32,324 nt of DNA from Cerioporus squamosus. Its lineage: Eukaryota > Basidiomycota > Agaricomycetes > Polyporales > Polyporaceae. The position numbers were made by a program, and so were the translations under genes. This document shows, in pieces, positions 10,815 through 20,949 of this stretch (positions are counted from its first letter, which is position 1; each line of letters begins with the position of its first letter). A model generated the notes under the pieces. The model saw only the letters and a list, made by a program, of their open reading frames with translations. It searched no databases and had not been told where the DNA came from. The stretch is from positions 1-32,324 of the forward strand of contig JABYQS010000311.1 in the NCBI GenBank assembly GCA_022592435.1. Reading direction: 5' to 3'.

Positions 10815-12898
10815 ATGCGCCGCCTCTCATTGATAACCCTCCTCGTCCTCTCTGTAACCCTCGATGCCGCCACGGCCGCTCAAAGTCAGTGTCGGTGCCT
10901 GTACGGCGACCCTTGCTGGCCAAGCCAGAGCGAGTTCGCCCAGCTGGCGGCCCAAGTATCGCAGCCTCTGATCCACCCGGAACCGCCCGCGAACCCCTGC
11001 TATACGTCCGCCAATTCTTCCGAGTGTGCCGAGGTGTCCAGCGGATGGAACGACGGGAACTGGCGAGCGAACCAGACGGGGGCGATGCAGTCATCGAACT
11101 TCGAGACTTTCACCTTCCCCAACGGCATGATCGAGGCGTGCTACTTGAACACCACGCTCGGAACACCATGTCGACAGGGAAGCGTGTCCGCCATCGGGGT
11201 GGATGCAAGGTCGGTCGGCGACATCCAGGCGGCAGTCAAGTTCGCTACGGAGCACAACTTGCGGTTGGCCGTCAAGAACACGGGGCGAGTCACTTTGCTG
11301 TATGATTGCCCTGTACGCCTGTCTGACTATGCATCACAACAACAGACATGACTACTGCGGGCGCAGCGCTGCTCGAGGTTCGTTCTTGGTCTGGACGCAT
11401 AATCTGAAGAACATCACCGTGCACCCGTCCTTCAACCCTGCGGGTGCGCCTTCAAATGAGACCTACGAGTACGGTATGCATGCCGGTCCTCAAAGTGAGG
11501 CTTGCGCTGACTGTGACGTGCCTAGCTATCACCCTCGGAGCCGGTGTGCAATGGCATGAGGCGTATGCTGCAGCCAATGCCTCTGGCCGTACCCTGGTCG
11601 GCGGGACCTCCATCGGCGGCTCCGTAGGTGCAGCCGGTGGATGGCTTCAGGGTGGCGGGCATAGTTCGCTCAGCGCGTCTTTCGGCCTTGGTGAGTGCAC
11701 TTCTGGCCGACAGGCTGGCTCGTGCGCTGATACTGCTAACTTCCAGGTGTCGACAACGTCCTTGAATTCTCTGTTGTAACGTCAAACGGTTCCCATCTCG
11801 TTACGAATGCCCACCAGAATCCCGATCTTTTCTGGGCCCTCCGCGGAGGCGGTGGCGGCACCTTCGGAATTGTGACCTCAGCGACTTACCGGTCGCGTCC
11901 GGTCTTCCCCATCATCTCTGTCTTCCTTACTGCCGTAGCCAACACATCCTCCCCCAACACCGCTCTGTCCAAAGCATTCACCGAGCTCGTCCGGATCACC
12001 CCGCAGCTGACAGACTTAGGATGGGGAGGATACGCGCCCTTCAACAACCCGTCGAGCAACTCCACTTCGTTCACTTTCATCAGCGTCGTCCCTGCTACAT
12101 CCCAGGAGGCGGCTGCCCAGGCGAACGCGACTATGACTAGGTACCTCGACTACGTGCAGGAGCTGGCGACGAACTCGACGCAGTCGGGCAATCCCGCAGA
12201 CGCTGTCGCCCTGCAGGGTGCGTCCACAATTACATTCGCCTCCTGGTACGACTGGTACACTGCGACGTGGTCCACGGGTGTACAGGACGGAATCGGGCTC
12301 GGCACTGAGGCTGGGTCGTGGCTCATCCCTCGTGATCTCGTCGAGAGCGACCACGAGCGTGTCGCGCAGACCTTGCTGAGCGTCCCGGCGGTCAGTTGGT
12401 TGTAAGTGCGCTAGCTGCTATCATCCGGTGACCCGGTGCTGACTTTTCCCTTGTCTTATAGCCTCGTGGCGGGAGGCGCAGTGTCCAATGTCAGTGCCGC
12501 CGATACAGGCCTCAACCCCGCGTGGCGGAAGGCCGCTGCCCACGTCCCCTTTGGGATCACCTGGACCGAGGACAAGACACTCGACGAGGTCAATATCCTG
12601 CGCGACGGCCTCAAGAGCAATCTCGCCAAGTTGCGCGCCCTCGCTCCCGAGTCCGGCGCGTACCTCAACGAGGTGAGTCGTCCCAAGCCCTGCTTCATAT
12701 GTTAGTATGCAGAGGATTAATGATGTGTTGTAGGCTTCGTTGTACGAGCCGGACTCGGCGCACTCTTTCTTCGGCTCTCACTACAATCAACTCCGGGCCA
12801 TCAAGGCGATTTACGACCCCATTGATCTCTTCATTGTTGTGGAGGGAGTTGCATTCAACGAGTGGGATGAGAACTTGACGTGCCGGAAGTCAATCTAG
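10815..12898 (+). CDS. secreted FAD-linked (BBE/VAO-type) oxidase, array copy 2
   Basis: Exons 10815-11284, 11346-11473, 11526-11690, 11747-12401, 12462-12672, 12734-12898 (597 aa). The signal peptide [21 protein letters not shown] is followed by [16 protein letters not shown]-domain motifs match the neighbours: [43 protein letters not shown]. The last exon carries [14 protein letters not shown] and ends with two extra codons. Intron 1 has a GC donor (GCGAGT), whereas the same intron in the other three copies starts GTGAGT; splicing there is required to join NTG to HDY. The flavin-site sequence reads [13 protein letters not shown] instead of HD(F/Y)LGRS(D/S)G(R/H)GSF, so two otherwise invariant positions differ. 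The extracellular oxidase role is assigned by family; the substrate is unknown. Confidence 0.88.
11285..11345 (+). other. GC-AG intron
   Basis: Intron 1 of array copy 2 begins GCGAGT and ends CAACAG. Its three paralogues have GTGAGT at the same codon and phase (after the second base of the Gly codon), so the position is fixed by homology. A T-to-C change at donor position 2 is the simplest explanation. Without splicing the frame stops at 11351. Confidence 0.75.
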
Positions 12899-12930
12899 AC
12901 CTGTCTGCTTCCAGATGACGGGATGGGTCT

Positions 12931-13035
12931 GACTCTCTTCGTAGAGGGTGGTGGTGAGAGGTGCGGACGAGTGGGACGAGTAGTTCCGCGGTCGTGGTTC
13001 GGCTGTCCTGCGGTGCGTGTTAACCGCCGCCGACA
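12931..13035 (+). pseudogene. decayed 3' fragment of a BBE/VAO oxidase gene
   Basis: The sequence GTGCGGACGAGTGGGA and following bases matches the last exon of array copy 1 (about 10308-10406), not that of copy 2 just upstream. The readable residues ADEWDE are followed by TAG where copy 1 has CAG (Gln), then FRGR in place of LRCR. The match continues past the stop codon into 3' flanking DNA (GCGGTGCGTGTT, then CCGCCGC). There is no intact upstream exon, so this is a vestige of an extra paralogue or of a duplication junction. Confidence 0.7.
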
Positions 13036-13145
13036 TGTACTTGATCAACCTCTCTTTACATCCTGCACTGGTACTTGCTCACGCCGGAGACATAGCCGAG
13101 GTGAGAGGTCCTCGTAACTTCGGTGCCAGTCGGGATTGCTCGCAG
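12931..13145 (+). repeat. degenerate direct repeat of 10308-10490
   Basis: Homology to the end of array copy 1 continues through its 3' flank: ACTTGATCAACCTCT against ACCTGATCTACCTCA, GCTCACGCCGGAGACA against GCTCTACGCCGGACAC, and a CCAGTCGG block near 13126 against 10479. The unit therefore appears to be copy-1 tail plus intergenic DNA plus next gene. Divergence is considerable, and the end point was judged by eye. Confidence 0.6.
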
Positions 13146-13635
13146 CTATCAGGCTGTCAACGCGGACGTCATCGGAGCTACCGGTACAGAAGCCTCGGCG
13201 GTCACCAGACACCTGCTACATATCCGACTCCAACTGCCACGAGCTGCGCGAGGGATGGTATACACTGCAAGTGACTCGTACCAATCTACTTTGATAGTCC
13301 CGAGTATCCAAGGTCCTGTGGCTTATTCCGCTCAACTGCGGGTATGTCGAGTGTACTACTGCGCATGCCTGGCCTCTGCAAACAATCCGGGATTTGCAGG
13401 ATCAAACGTGGGTACTCGTACCCGAGTACGCTGCGCAGATTCTGATTCTGTCAAACTAGTGCCGCCAATTGACAGGCGCAGCTGCAATCGACTGGTACCA
13501 GGACATTGTTCTCTGGTGCCGGCAGTCTGCAGATGTGCCAGGTACTCTGCCGGAGTGTATAAAAGGTTCCAAGGAGCAGCCCTCAAAACAAACTCCAACT
13601 GGGACGTCGTGTCCGTGCACTGCACGCATCCGAGG
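13146..13635 (+). promoter_or_regulatory. promoter region of array copy 3
   Basis: A perfect TATA box TATAAAAG lies at 13558-13565, about 70 nt before the start codon. The 12-mer CCGGGATTTGCA at 13387-13398 is repeated exactly at 16260-16271 before copy 4. Two overlapping dyads, GGGTAC-TC-GTACCC (13410-13423) and GTACTC-n6-GAGTAC (13412-13429), look like a possible regulator site. The reading frame is open upstream of the start but shows no protein features. Confidence 0.5.
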
Positions 13636-15705
13636 ATGCTTAAGTCACTTCTCATCCTCCTAGTCCTCCAGCTCTTCCATCTCATCATAGCCGCGGCCGA
13701 CGACGGTAGACTCCAAAGCAAGTGTCGTTGCCTTTACGGAGATTCTTGCTGGCCGAGCCAGAGCGAGTTCGCCCAACTCGCGACCCAAGTCTCGCAGCCT
13801 CTCCTTCATCCCACCCCGCCCGCTAAGCCGTGCTACGCCTCCGTCAATTCGTCGGAGTGCGCCGAGGCAGTCGCGGGATGGAACGATGATGCCTGGCGGA
13901 CGAACCAGACGGGGGCGATGCAGTCACCGAACTTTGAGACCTTCACGTTCCCCAATGGCACGATTGAGGCATGCTACTTGAACACCACGCTCGGAGTGCC
14001 ATGCGGACAGGGAAGTGTGTCCGTTATCGGGGTAGACGCAAGGTCGATCGGCGATATCCAAGCGGCGGTCAAGTTTGCTGCGAAGCACAATTTGCGCTTA
14101 GCTGTCAAAAACACGGGGTGAGTCGGTTTGCTATATACAACCCCCATGCTTGCTTACCCCCAGGCAAACTCCTTCAGACACGACTTCCTAGGCCGCAGTG
14201 ATGGCCGGGGCTCGTTCATGGTCTGGACGCACAACATGAAGAACATCACGGTGCATTCGTCCTTCACCCCTATGGGTGCGTCAACGAACGAGAGTTACGA
14301 GGACGGTATGCCTGCCGTTCGTTGATCACGGCTTCAAGCTTACGGATCGGGCCAACAGCGATAACTTTGGGGGCTGGCGTGCAATGGCATGAAGCATACG
14401 CCGCAGCTAATGCTTCCGGTCGCGTCTTAGTCGGCGGTGCTTCAGCAGGAGGCTCTGTGGGTGCAGCCGGTGGCTGGCTTCTCGGTGGAGGGCATAGTGC
14501 ACTCTCCCCATCCTTCGGCCTTGGTGAATCCACTCGTTATGGACATATTCGCGCATGTGCCGACGCAGCTCATCCTAGGTGTCGACAACGTCCTTGAATT
14601 CTCAGTAGTGACCGCGAACGGCTCATACATCGTGGTTAATGCGCACCAACACCCCGACCTCTTCTGGGCCCTTCGCGGGGGCGGCGGGGGCACCTTCGGA
14701 GTCGTAACTTCGGTCACCTACCGCACGCGTCCCTCCTTCCCCATCATCGCCGCCTTCCTGGTGGCCTCTATCAACGCATCCACGCCCAACGCTGCTCTGT
14801 CTCAGGCATTCACGGAGCTCGTGCGAATCACTCCTCAGCTGACCGACGAAGGCTGGGGAGGCTACTCCTTCTTCAGCCCGTCGAACGGCTCCCTCTCGTT
14901 CACCCTAGCCCTCATCGTCCCGGTATCGTCCCCTGAGTCCGCGGCAAAGGCGAACACGACTATGAATGCGTACCTCAAGTATGCTCAGGAGCGAGCAGCC
15001 AACTCTACACAGGCGGGCGACCCGACACAGGTCCAGGCTGCGTTAACGACGCCGTTTGCCTCTTGGTATGAGTGGTATAGTGCTCTCTTCGCCACGGGCG
15101 CGGCGGTCGGGGGCAACATCGAGGTCGGGTCGTGGCTCATGCCGCGGGATGTGGTTGAACTCGACTACGAGCATGTGGCACAGGTGTTGCTGAGCATTCC
15201 AGGGATCAGCTGGTAGTAAGTACACCCGTCGGTCATCCTTGAAGTTGTCAGCTGAGCTGACTTCTTGGGCGTCCCGCAGTCCCGTGGCCGGAGGCGCAGT
15301 GTCGAACGTCAGCACCTCCGCTACAGGCCTCAACCCCGCATGGCGGAAGGCCGCGGCCCACGTTGTCGAGGGCGTCGTCTGGCCTGAGGGTGCAACGCTC
15401 AACGAAATTGATACTTTGCGTGATGCGCTCAAGAGCAACACAGCTAAACTTCGTGCCCTCGCTCCAGAGTCTGGCGCGTACTTCAACGAGGTATGCAGGC
15501 GAGTCAAAATTTAGAGACGGGAGACTTACTGATGAGTATCGTCCAGGCTTCACTGTACGAACCAAACCCAGCGCACTCGTTCTTTGGTTCCCACTATAAG
15601 AAGCTCCGCGCCATCAAGGCCATCTACGACCCCGGCGATCTCTTCATTGTCGCGGAGGGCGTAGCTTCCGACGAGTGGGACAAGAGCTTGACGTGCCGCA
15701 AGTGA
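13636..15705 (+). CDS. secreted FAD-linked (BBE/VAO-type) oxidase, array copy 3
   Basis: Exons 13636-14117, 14178-14305, 14359-14523, 14579-15215, 15280-15490, 15547-15705 (593 aa). The signal peptide MLKSLLILLVLQLFHLIIAAA leads to CRCLYGDSCWPSQ. The FAD-domain landmarks are [26 protein letters not shown] (His162), [34 protein letters not shown] and [14 protein letters not shown]. The BBE end reads [14 protein letters not shown] and stops CRK. Several N-glycosylation sequons fit a secreted protein. The frame is open for 171 codons upstream, but the signal peptide and the TATA box about 70 nt before it fix the ATG at 13636. It is closest to copies 2 and 4. Intron 1 offers an earlier AG at 14163, but only the one at 14177 keeps the frame. 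Confidence 0.9.
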
Positions 15706-16375
15706 ACTTCATAGTATCCGTTTATCTGCCCTGAGATGGTCGTCTTTGTAGTTAGCCATATGCAAATGAGATACTCGAGCCACTCAGTCAATCGATGAGA
15801 CATTGAGAAGGATGTCTAGAGTAGGGCCTACATGGCGATGTGCCACGCAGGTTATACTGAACGCCTGCGGGACGAGGGAGTCAGTATATCTGCTGTCGAT
15901 CAGCCAAACTCATTCCAAAGCACTACTGACTGTTTGTGAATCAACGTGCCTTAGCGGTGGCAGAGCTCAGCAGTCAGTGGATATAGCAAGCCCGGCGACA
16001 CCTCGTTTTGCAGTAAGCGATCCTCGTGGCCTTTGTCATCGCACTGTGCACAGCCACCGGAGATGCGGAGCGTCGGAGCGCAGGTTGCCATATCCATATA
16101 ACGTCAACGCACACCGTTACCACAGCTTTCACCTATGTCTCGACGCCCACCTCGACGCTGCAACCAATCCAGAGGATTCTTCTACATATCCGAGCCTTGG
16201 CAGAATGTCGCTTACACGCGAAAGACGACTGCGCGCCGTAGCTTGGCCGTGCAAATAACCCGGGATTTGCAAGGTCATCGGAGGTAGGGATCGAATATAA
16301 AACCCTGCGACGTGCTCGTGCTCAACACACCCAGAAGTCAAGCAAGAGGCCGCGTCCGTGCACTTCCAGCCAATC
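15706..16375 (+). promoter_or_regulatory. intergenic/promoter of array copy 4
   Basis: No gene. TATAAAA at 16296-16302 lies 80 nt before the start. TCGGAGCGCA occurs at 16073-16082 and CCGGGATTTGCA at 16260-16271, both shared with promoters of other array members. CTACATATCCGA also occurs here (near 16182) and upstream of copy 3 (near 13215). The leaders of copies 3 and 4 both contain GTCCGTGCACT. These shared blocks show that promoter DNA was duplicated with the genes. Confidence 0.5.
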
Positions 16376-18473
16376 ATGCTCAAAACTCCACTTCTTTTCC
16401 TTCTCGCCCTCCTCCAGATTGCCCATACTACGGCTGTCTCTGGAAGCAGCTGTCGATGTCTTTACGGTGATCCCTGCTGGCCAAGCCAAAGCGCGTTCGA
16501 CCAGCTCTCCGGCCAGGTCTCGCAGCCTCTCATTCTTCCGACGCCGGCTGCACAAGCATGCTACCTGTCACCAGACTCCTCCGAGTGCGCCGAGGCGGTC
16601 GCTGGATGGGACAACGGGAACTGGCGGGCGAACCAGACTGGGGTGATGCAGTCTCCGAACTTCGAGACTTTCACCTTCCCCAACGGCACGATCGAGGCGT
16701 GCTACCTGAACACCACACTCGGGGTGCCGTGCGGACAGGGAAGCGTCTCCGTTATAGCGGTGGATGCACGGTCGGTCAGCGACATCCAGGCAGCAGTCAA
16801 GTTCGCTGCCGAGCATAATCTCCGGTTGGCTGTCAAGAACACTGGGTGAGTTGGTTCAGATGTAGCGACCGGGCCTTCCTGACTGACTGGCTTCCGCCAG
16901 ACACGATTACCTGGGACGCAGTGATGGCCGGGGTTCATTCATGCTCTGGACGCACGACATGAAGAACATCACAGTCCATCCGTCATTCACCCCTGCGGGT
17001 GCGCCTGCGAACGACAGCTACGAGTACGGTACGTTCTCGTGCTCCAGATATTTGCGCCTGAATGCATACTGACTGGTTCAATAGCCATCACTGTCGAAGC
17101 TGGTGTGCAATGGCATGAGGCTTACGATACAGCCAATGATGCCGGTCGCGTCCTAGTCGGTGGTGCCTCGGGGGGCGGATCGGTAGGCGCAGCCGGCGGC
17201 TGGATTCTCGGCGGGGGCCACAGCGCTCTCTCTCCATCCTTCGGCCTCGGTGAGTCCATGCGTCTTCGACACGCATACGCATCCATTGACCCTCCCTTTC
17301 ACGGTCCAGGTGTCGACAACGTCGTCGAGATCTCTGTGGTTACTTCGAACGGATCGCATCTCGTGACAAACGCGTACCAACACCCAGACCTTTTCTGGGC
17401 ACTCCGCGGAGGAGGAGGCGGGACCTTCGGTGTCGCCACCTCGGTCACCTACCGCACGCGCCCCTCCTTCCCCGTCATCGGCGCCTTCCTCTCGGTCTCA
17501 TACAACACGTCGACATACACGCCCAACGCCGCCCAGTCTCAGGCATTCACCGAGCTAGTGCGCATCACTCCCCAGTTGAACGACGAAGGCTGGGGCGGAT
17601 ACTCGATGTTCAGACCCTCGAACGGCTCGCTGTCCTTCGCCCTACGCTACGTTGTCCCGGCCTTGTCCCCGGAGTCTGCTGCGCAGGCGAACGCGACCAT
17701 GAGCGCGTACCTCGCGTACGTGCAGGAGCTCGCGGCGAACGCAACGCAGGCGGGCGATCCCACGGAGGTGCAGGCCGCGTACACGTCGCCGTACGCGTCG
17801 TGGTACGACTGGTACGCCCCGCTGTTCTCCACCGGCGAGTCCGTCGGGTTCAACGTCGAGCTGGGGTCGTGGCTCCTCCCGCGGGACGTCGTCGAGAGCG
17901 ACCACGAGCACGTTGCGCAGACGCTGCTCACTATCCCGGGGATCAGCTGGTAGTGAGTGCACGTTGTCAAGCATCCTCCTTGGTTGTCGGTTGAGCTGAC
18001 CCTTTCGCTCGCGTGTCCTGCAGTGCGGTGTGTGGAGGTGCAGCGTCCAACGTCAGCGCCGACGCTGCAGGCATCAACCCCGCGTGGCGGAAAGCCGTTG
18101 TGCACGTCGTTGGGGCCACCACTTGGTCCGAGGGTGCGACCCTCGAGGAGATCAACGCTTTGCGTGACGTCCTCAAGAGCGACACGGCCAAGATGCGCGC
18201 TCTCGCCCCGGAGTCTGGAGCATACTACAACGAGGTGAGTGATCTCAGATTTGTTTCAGATCGTTGTACATGGTCGAGGGTAGCTGACCATATTTCTCTT
18301 TGCGCGTTCTCTAGGCTTCGCCGTACGAGCCCGACGCAGCACAGGCGTTCTTCGGCTCCCACTACACGAAGCTGCGAGCCATCAAGGCCGTCTACGACCC
18401 GATCGACCTCTTCGTCGTCGCGGAGGGCGTGGGGTCCGATGAGTGGGACGAGAGCTTGACATGCCGCAAGTGA
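16376..18473 (+). CDS. secreted FAD-linked (BBE/VAO-type) oxidase, array copy 4
   Basis: Exons 16376-16845, 16901-17028, 17085-17249, 17310-17952, 18024-18234, 18315-18473 (591 aa). The signal peptide MLKTPLLFLLALLQIAHTTA is followed by [13 protein letters not shown]. The FAD domain has NTGHDYLGRSDGRGSF (His158), [14 protein letters not shown] (Glu replaces a Gly of the usual LGAG), [15 protein letters not shown] and [14 protein letters not shown]. The C-terminal BBE part has QAFFGSHYTKLRAV and ends LTCRK. Exons 2, 3 and 5 are 128, 165 and 211 nt, exactly as in the other three copies. The sequence after the fifth splice reads AVCGGAASN instead of VAGGAVSN, which adds an unusual Cys. It faces the MFS transporter gene tail to tail with 332 nt between them. 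Confidence 0.9.
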
Positions 18474-18805
18474 GGCTGCGTCCAATCGACTTGCCGCGTC
18501 AGATTGGCTTTCGTCGCAAGTAGTGTCAGTCTAAGCAAGCCCGATGTGCGCTGTTTTCGGGTATGTCCAATCAATGCGGACGTTTGACAATGATGGATAC
18601 ACATGTGCGCGGAATGGTATATATGGATACATTCCTTCTAATCCGTACGAGAACGAAGAGAGAGACGTCTACGAAAGCGGATAGACTGCTTTTGGGGCCT
18701 CTAGCATGATGCCTGGACGGCTGACGAGCACGCCAGACGTCGCGTCGTGAATGGTCGTGACAGTGATAGTCCGTGAATGACAACCTCAGGGCGCGAGTCG
18801 AGGTA
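18474..18805. other. convergent intergenic region
   Basis: This is 332 nt between the stop codons of array copy 4 and the MFS transporter. It should hold both terminators. It contains no gene and no clear repeat; an AT-rich stretch with TATATGGATAC lies near 18617. Confidence 0.5.
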
Positions 18806-20949
18806 TCATGATGACTCCTCGGACTCGATCTGCAGCTGCGGCTCGTCCGACGCAGTCCGGTCCGGCAGGAACGTCGCGACCCACAGCGCGGCGCACACAA
18901 GCGTGGAGAGCGCAACGTACACGAAGTACCCGCCCATGTAGTGGTGCTGCTTGTCGATCGAGAGCGAGAAGAGCGAGTTGGCGGCCGCGGGTCCGACAGC
19001 GCGCATGATGGACACGAGCATCTGCGCGATGCCGTTCACGGACCCGAGCGACGCCCTGTTCGGGGACGACGCCGTGATGAAGATGAACACGCAGCCTGGG
19101 GAGAACGGAAAGTTCATGTCAGCGACATCGAAGCCGGCACAGGTCAAGAGGAAAGACGAGCAGCGACACTCACCGTACGCGAAGTTGATGATGATAGACA
19201 GCAGCGCCTGGCCGATCGTCAGGGCCCACACAGCGGAACTCAGGCCCTCGAGCCGCGCGAGCTCGTTGATGAAAGGGAAGAGGCCGAACACGGGCAGGAC
19301 GCTCGCGATGCCGGTCATGTACACGCGCTTCGTGCCAAAGCGGTCGTGGATCCGCCCAAAGAGGAAGATCTGCGTGAGGCCGTTGATGATCCCGTAGAGC
19401 GACATGATCAGCCCGATGACCTGCGGGTCGAGCCCGAGCCCGCCGAGCGCGATGGGAGTCGAGTAGAAGACCGGCTGGATGGCGCGGAGCGTGATGTCGA
19501 CGATGGCGAGGAAGGCGTAGTTCCCCGCGGCGATGATGACGCGCGGGACGAGAAGCTGGCGGAGAGGAAGCGGACGCGAGCCATCGTCCACTACTGGATT
19601 CTTCGCGACTTGAGATGCGTCGCGCTCGATGGCCGCCTCTTTTGGAGAGAGGCGTAGTATTTGCCGAAGAGATAAGGGGTTCTTCACCGTCTAAAGCAGT
19701 GCCGTCGAGGGTCAGACACGGCTGCGACAGTTATGCGAGTGGATCCTCGTACCTCCTTCAAGAAGAACAGAGTGACGAAGCAAGCCACTGCGGAGAAGGT
19801 GGCGGGAATAGCACATGCAAGGAAATAAGGATACTGCTTCAAGAACTCGATACCACCGAAGACGCTAGGATAGCGATCGGCAGGTCGAGACAGGGAACCT
19901 CCAATAATAGGACTGCAAGAAGGTTGAGCTCGGTGAATTCTCGAGGAGACGGGAATGCTTACCCGAGCGTTGCGCCGGTAGACCAAGCGATAGGCAGGTA
20001 GGCGTATGCCTGCGCGATGTTACTGGGGTCCGTGATCTCGGCCAGCATGCTCTTCATGACACCGATGTTGCCGTTGAGAGCGCCGTTTAAACTTCGGCTA
20101 TGGGTAGAGTGAGTATGTATACATGGCATGGTGGGGAACATGAACCGTACCTTATTACAAGACCCCAGAACGTGCGAGAGAGACCGAAACAATACATAGA
20201 CAGCGATAGACCCATCAAGCCTGTCATAATGACTGGCTTACGTCCAATATGGTCGGATATCCGACTCCAGTGCATGACTGTCATGGCTTGGGTCGCAAAG
20301 AATATGGATTGCTGGGGATACCATGTCAGCACGAGAAGCACGGTAGTGATCAGGACGCGGGATAGCAGGGCTAGGCACGGTATTCAAAACAAGAACGTTT
20401 ATCCTACGCTGTTAGGGTGATACGGTGCCCTGTCGTTCCCTCTTATCATCGCTCGAGCAGAGAGGCGTAATATCATGGAACATAGCCCATATACAACTAT
20501 TGTGACTTTCAGCAGCGTCGTGCGAACGGTGGATTACTTTGCGACTGCAACCGTATCGCTCGGCCTTGCACGACTGCTGAAGCCAAGGGACATCTTTATG
20601 CGCTCTACGACCGTCCGCATGCACCGGGATGAGAAGATGTACAGCTCACCATAACTCCGACATAGTATCCTACCCGCGTTTCGTCCCCATGAGTGATCCC
20701 GATGTTCCGGATGAGCTACAGTACACAGTCAACACAATACGCACCACAGCGTGGAAGGGATAACGAGAAACTCACCTCTGGAGCAAACGGGTAGATCACT
20801 TGACTCGTGAGGGGCTCTGCGAGCTGGAGGACGAGCAGGATAGAGAACTGAGCCCATGGGATGGGCGCGTGCTTGCGCTTGGGTTGCCCATGGGAGTCAG
20901 AACGGAGGAGGGGGGTCTCCTCGTCGGCCTCAGCGTGTCGTGCAGTCAT
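18806..20949 (-). CDS. MFS transporter, DHA1-like, 12 TM
   Basis: Seven exons read leftwards: 20949-20776, 20715-20650, 20311-20151, 20097-19963, 19912-19753, 19690-19174, 19095-18806 (500 aa). A hydrophilic N-terminus with ETPLL precedes TM1. MFS motif A reads SDHIGRKP at about residues 99-106, in the TM2-TM3 loop. FGLSRTFWGLV, then SLNGALNGNIGVMKSMLAEI after the next splice, and YLPIAWSTGATLGP follow the pattern of the fungal DHA1-type family related to drug/H+ antiporters. A long central cytosolic loop and a second six-helix half follow. It is a plasma- or vacuolar-membrane carrier whose cargo cannot be deduced. Its position beside four secreted oxidases suggests, but does not prove, export of a substrate or uptake of a product. 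Intron 2 (20312-20649) is 338 nt, far longer than the 50-78 nt of the others. Confidence 0.9.
20508..20581 (-). repeat. imperfect inverted repeat inside MFS intron 2
   Basis: TTCAGCAGCGTCGTGCGAA (20508-20526) and TTGCACGACTGCTGAA (20566-20581) are near-complementary, and ACGGT/ACCGT pair inside the loop. In the transcript this would form a stem with one or two bulges. It lies within the one oversized intron of the gene. No function is claimed. Confidence 0.4.

Noticed and set aside
13123..13635. Open frame in phase upstream of array copy 3, giving a protein 171 residues longer
   Set aside because: It would bury the signal peptide, it runs through the TATA box at 13558, and the other three copies start at the signal peptide.
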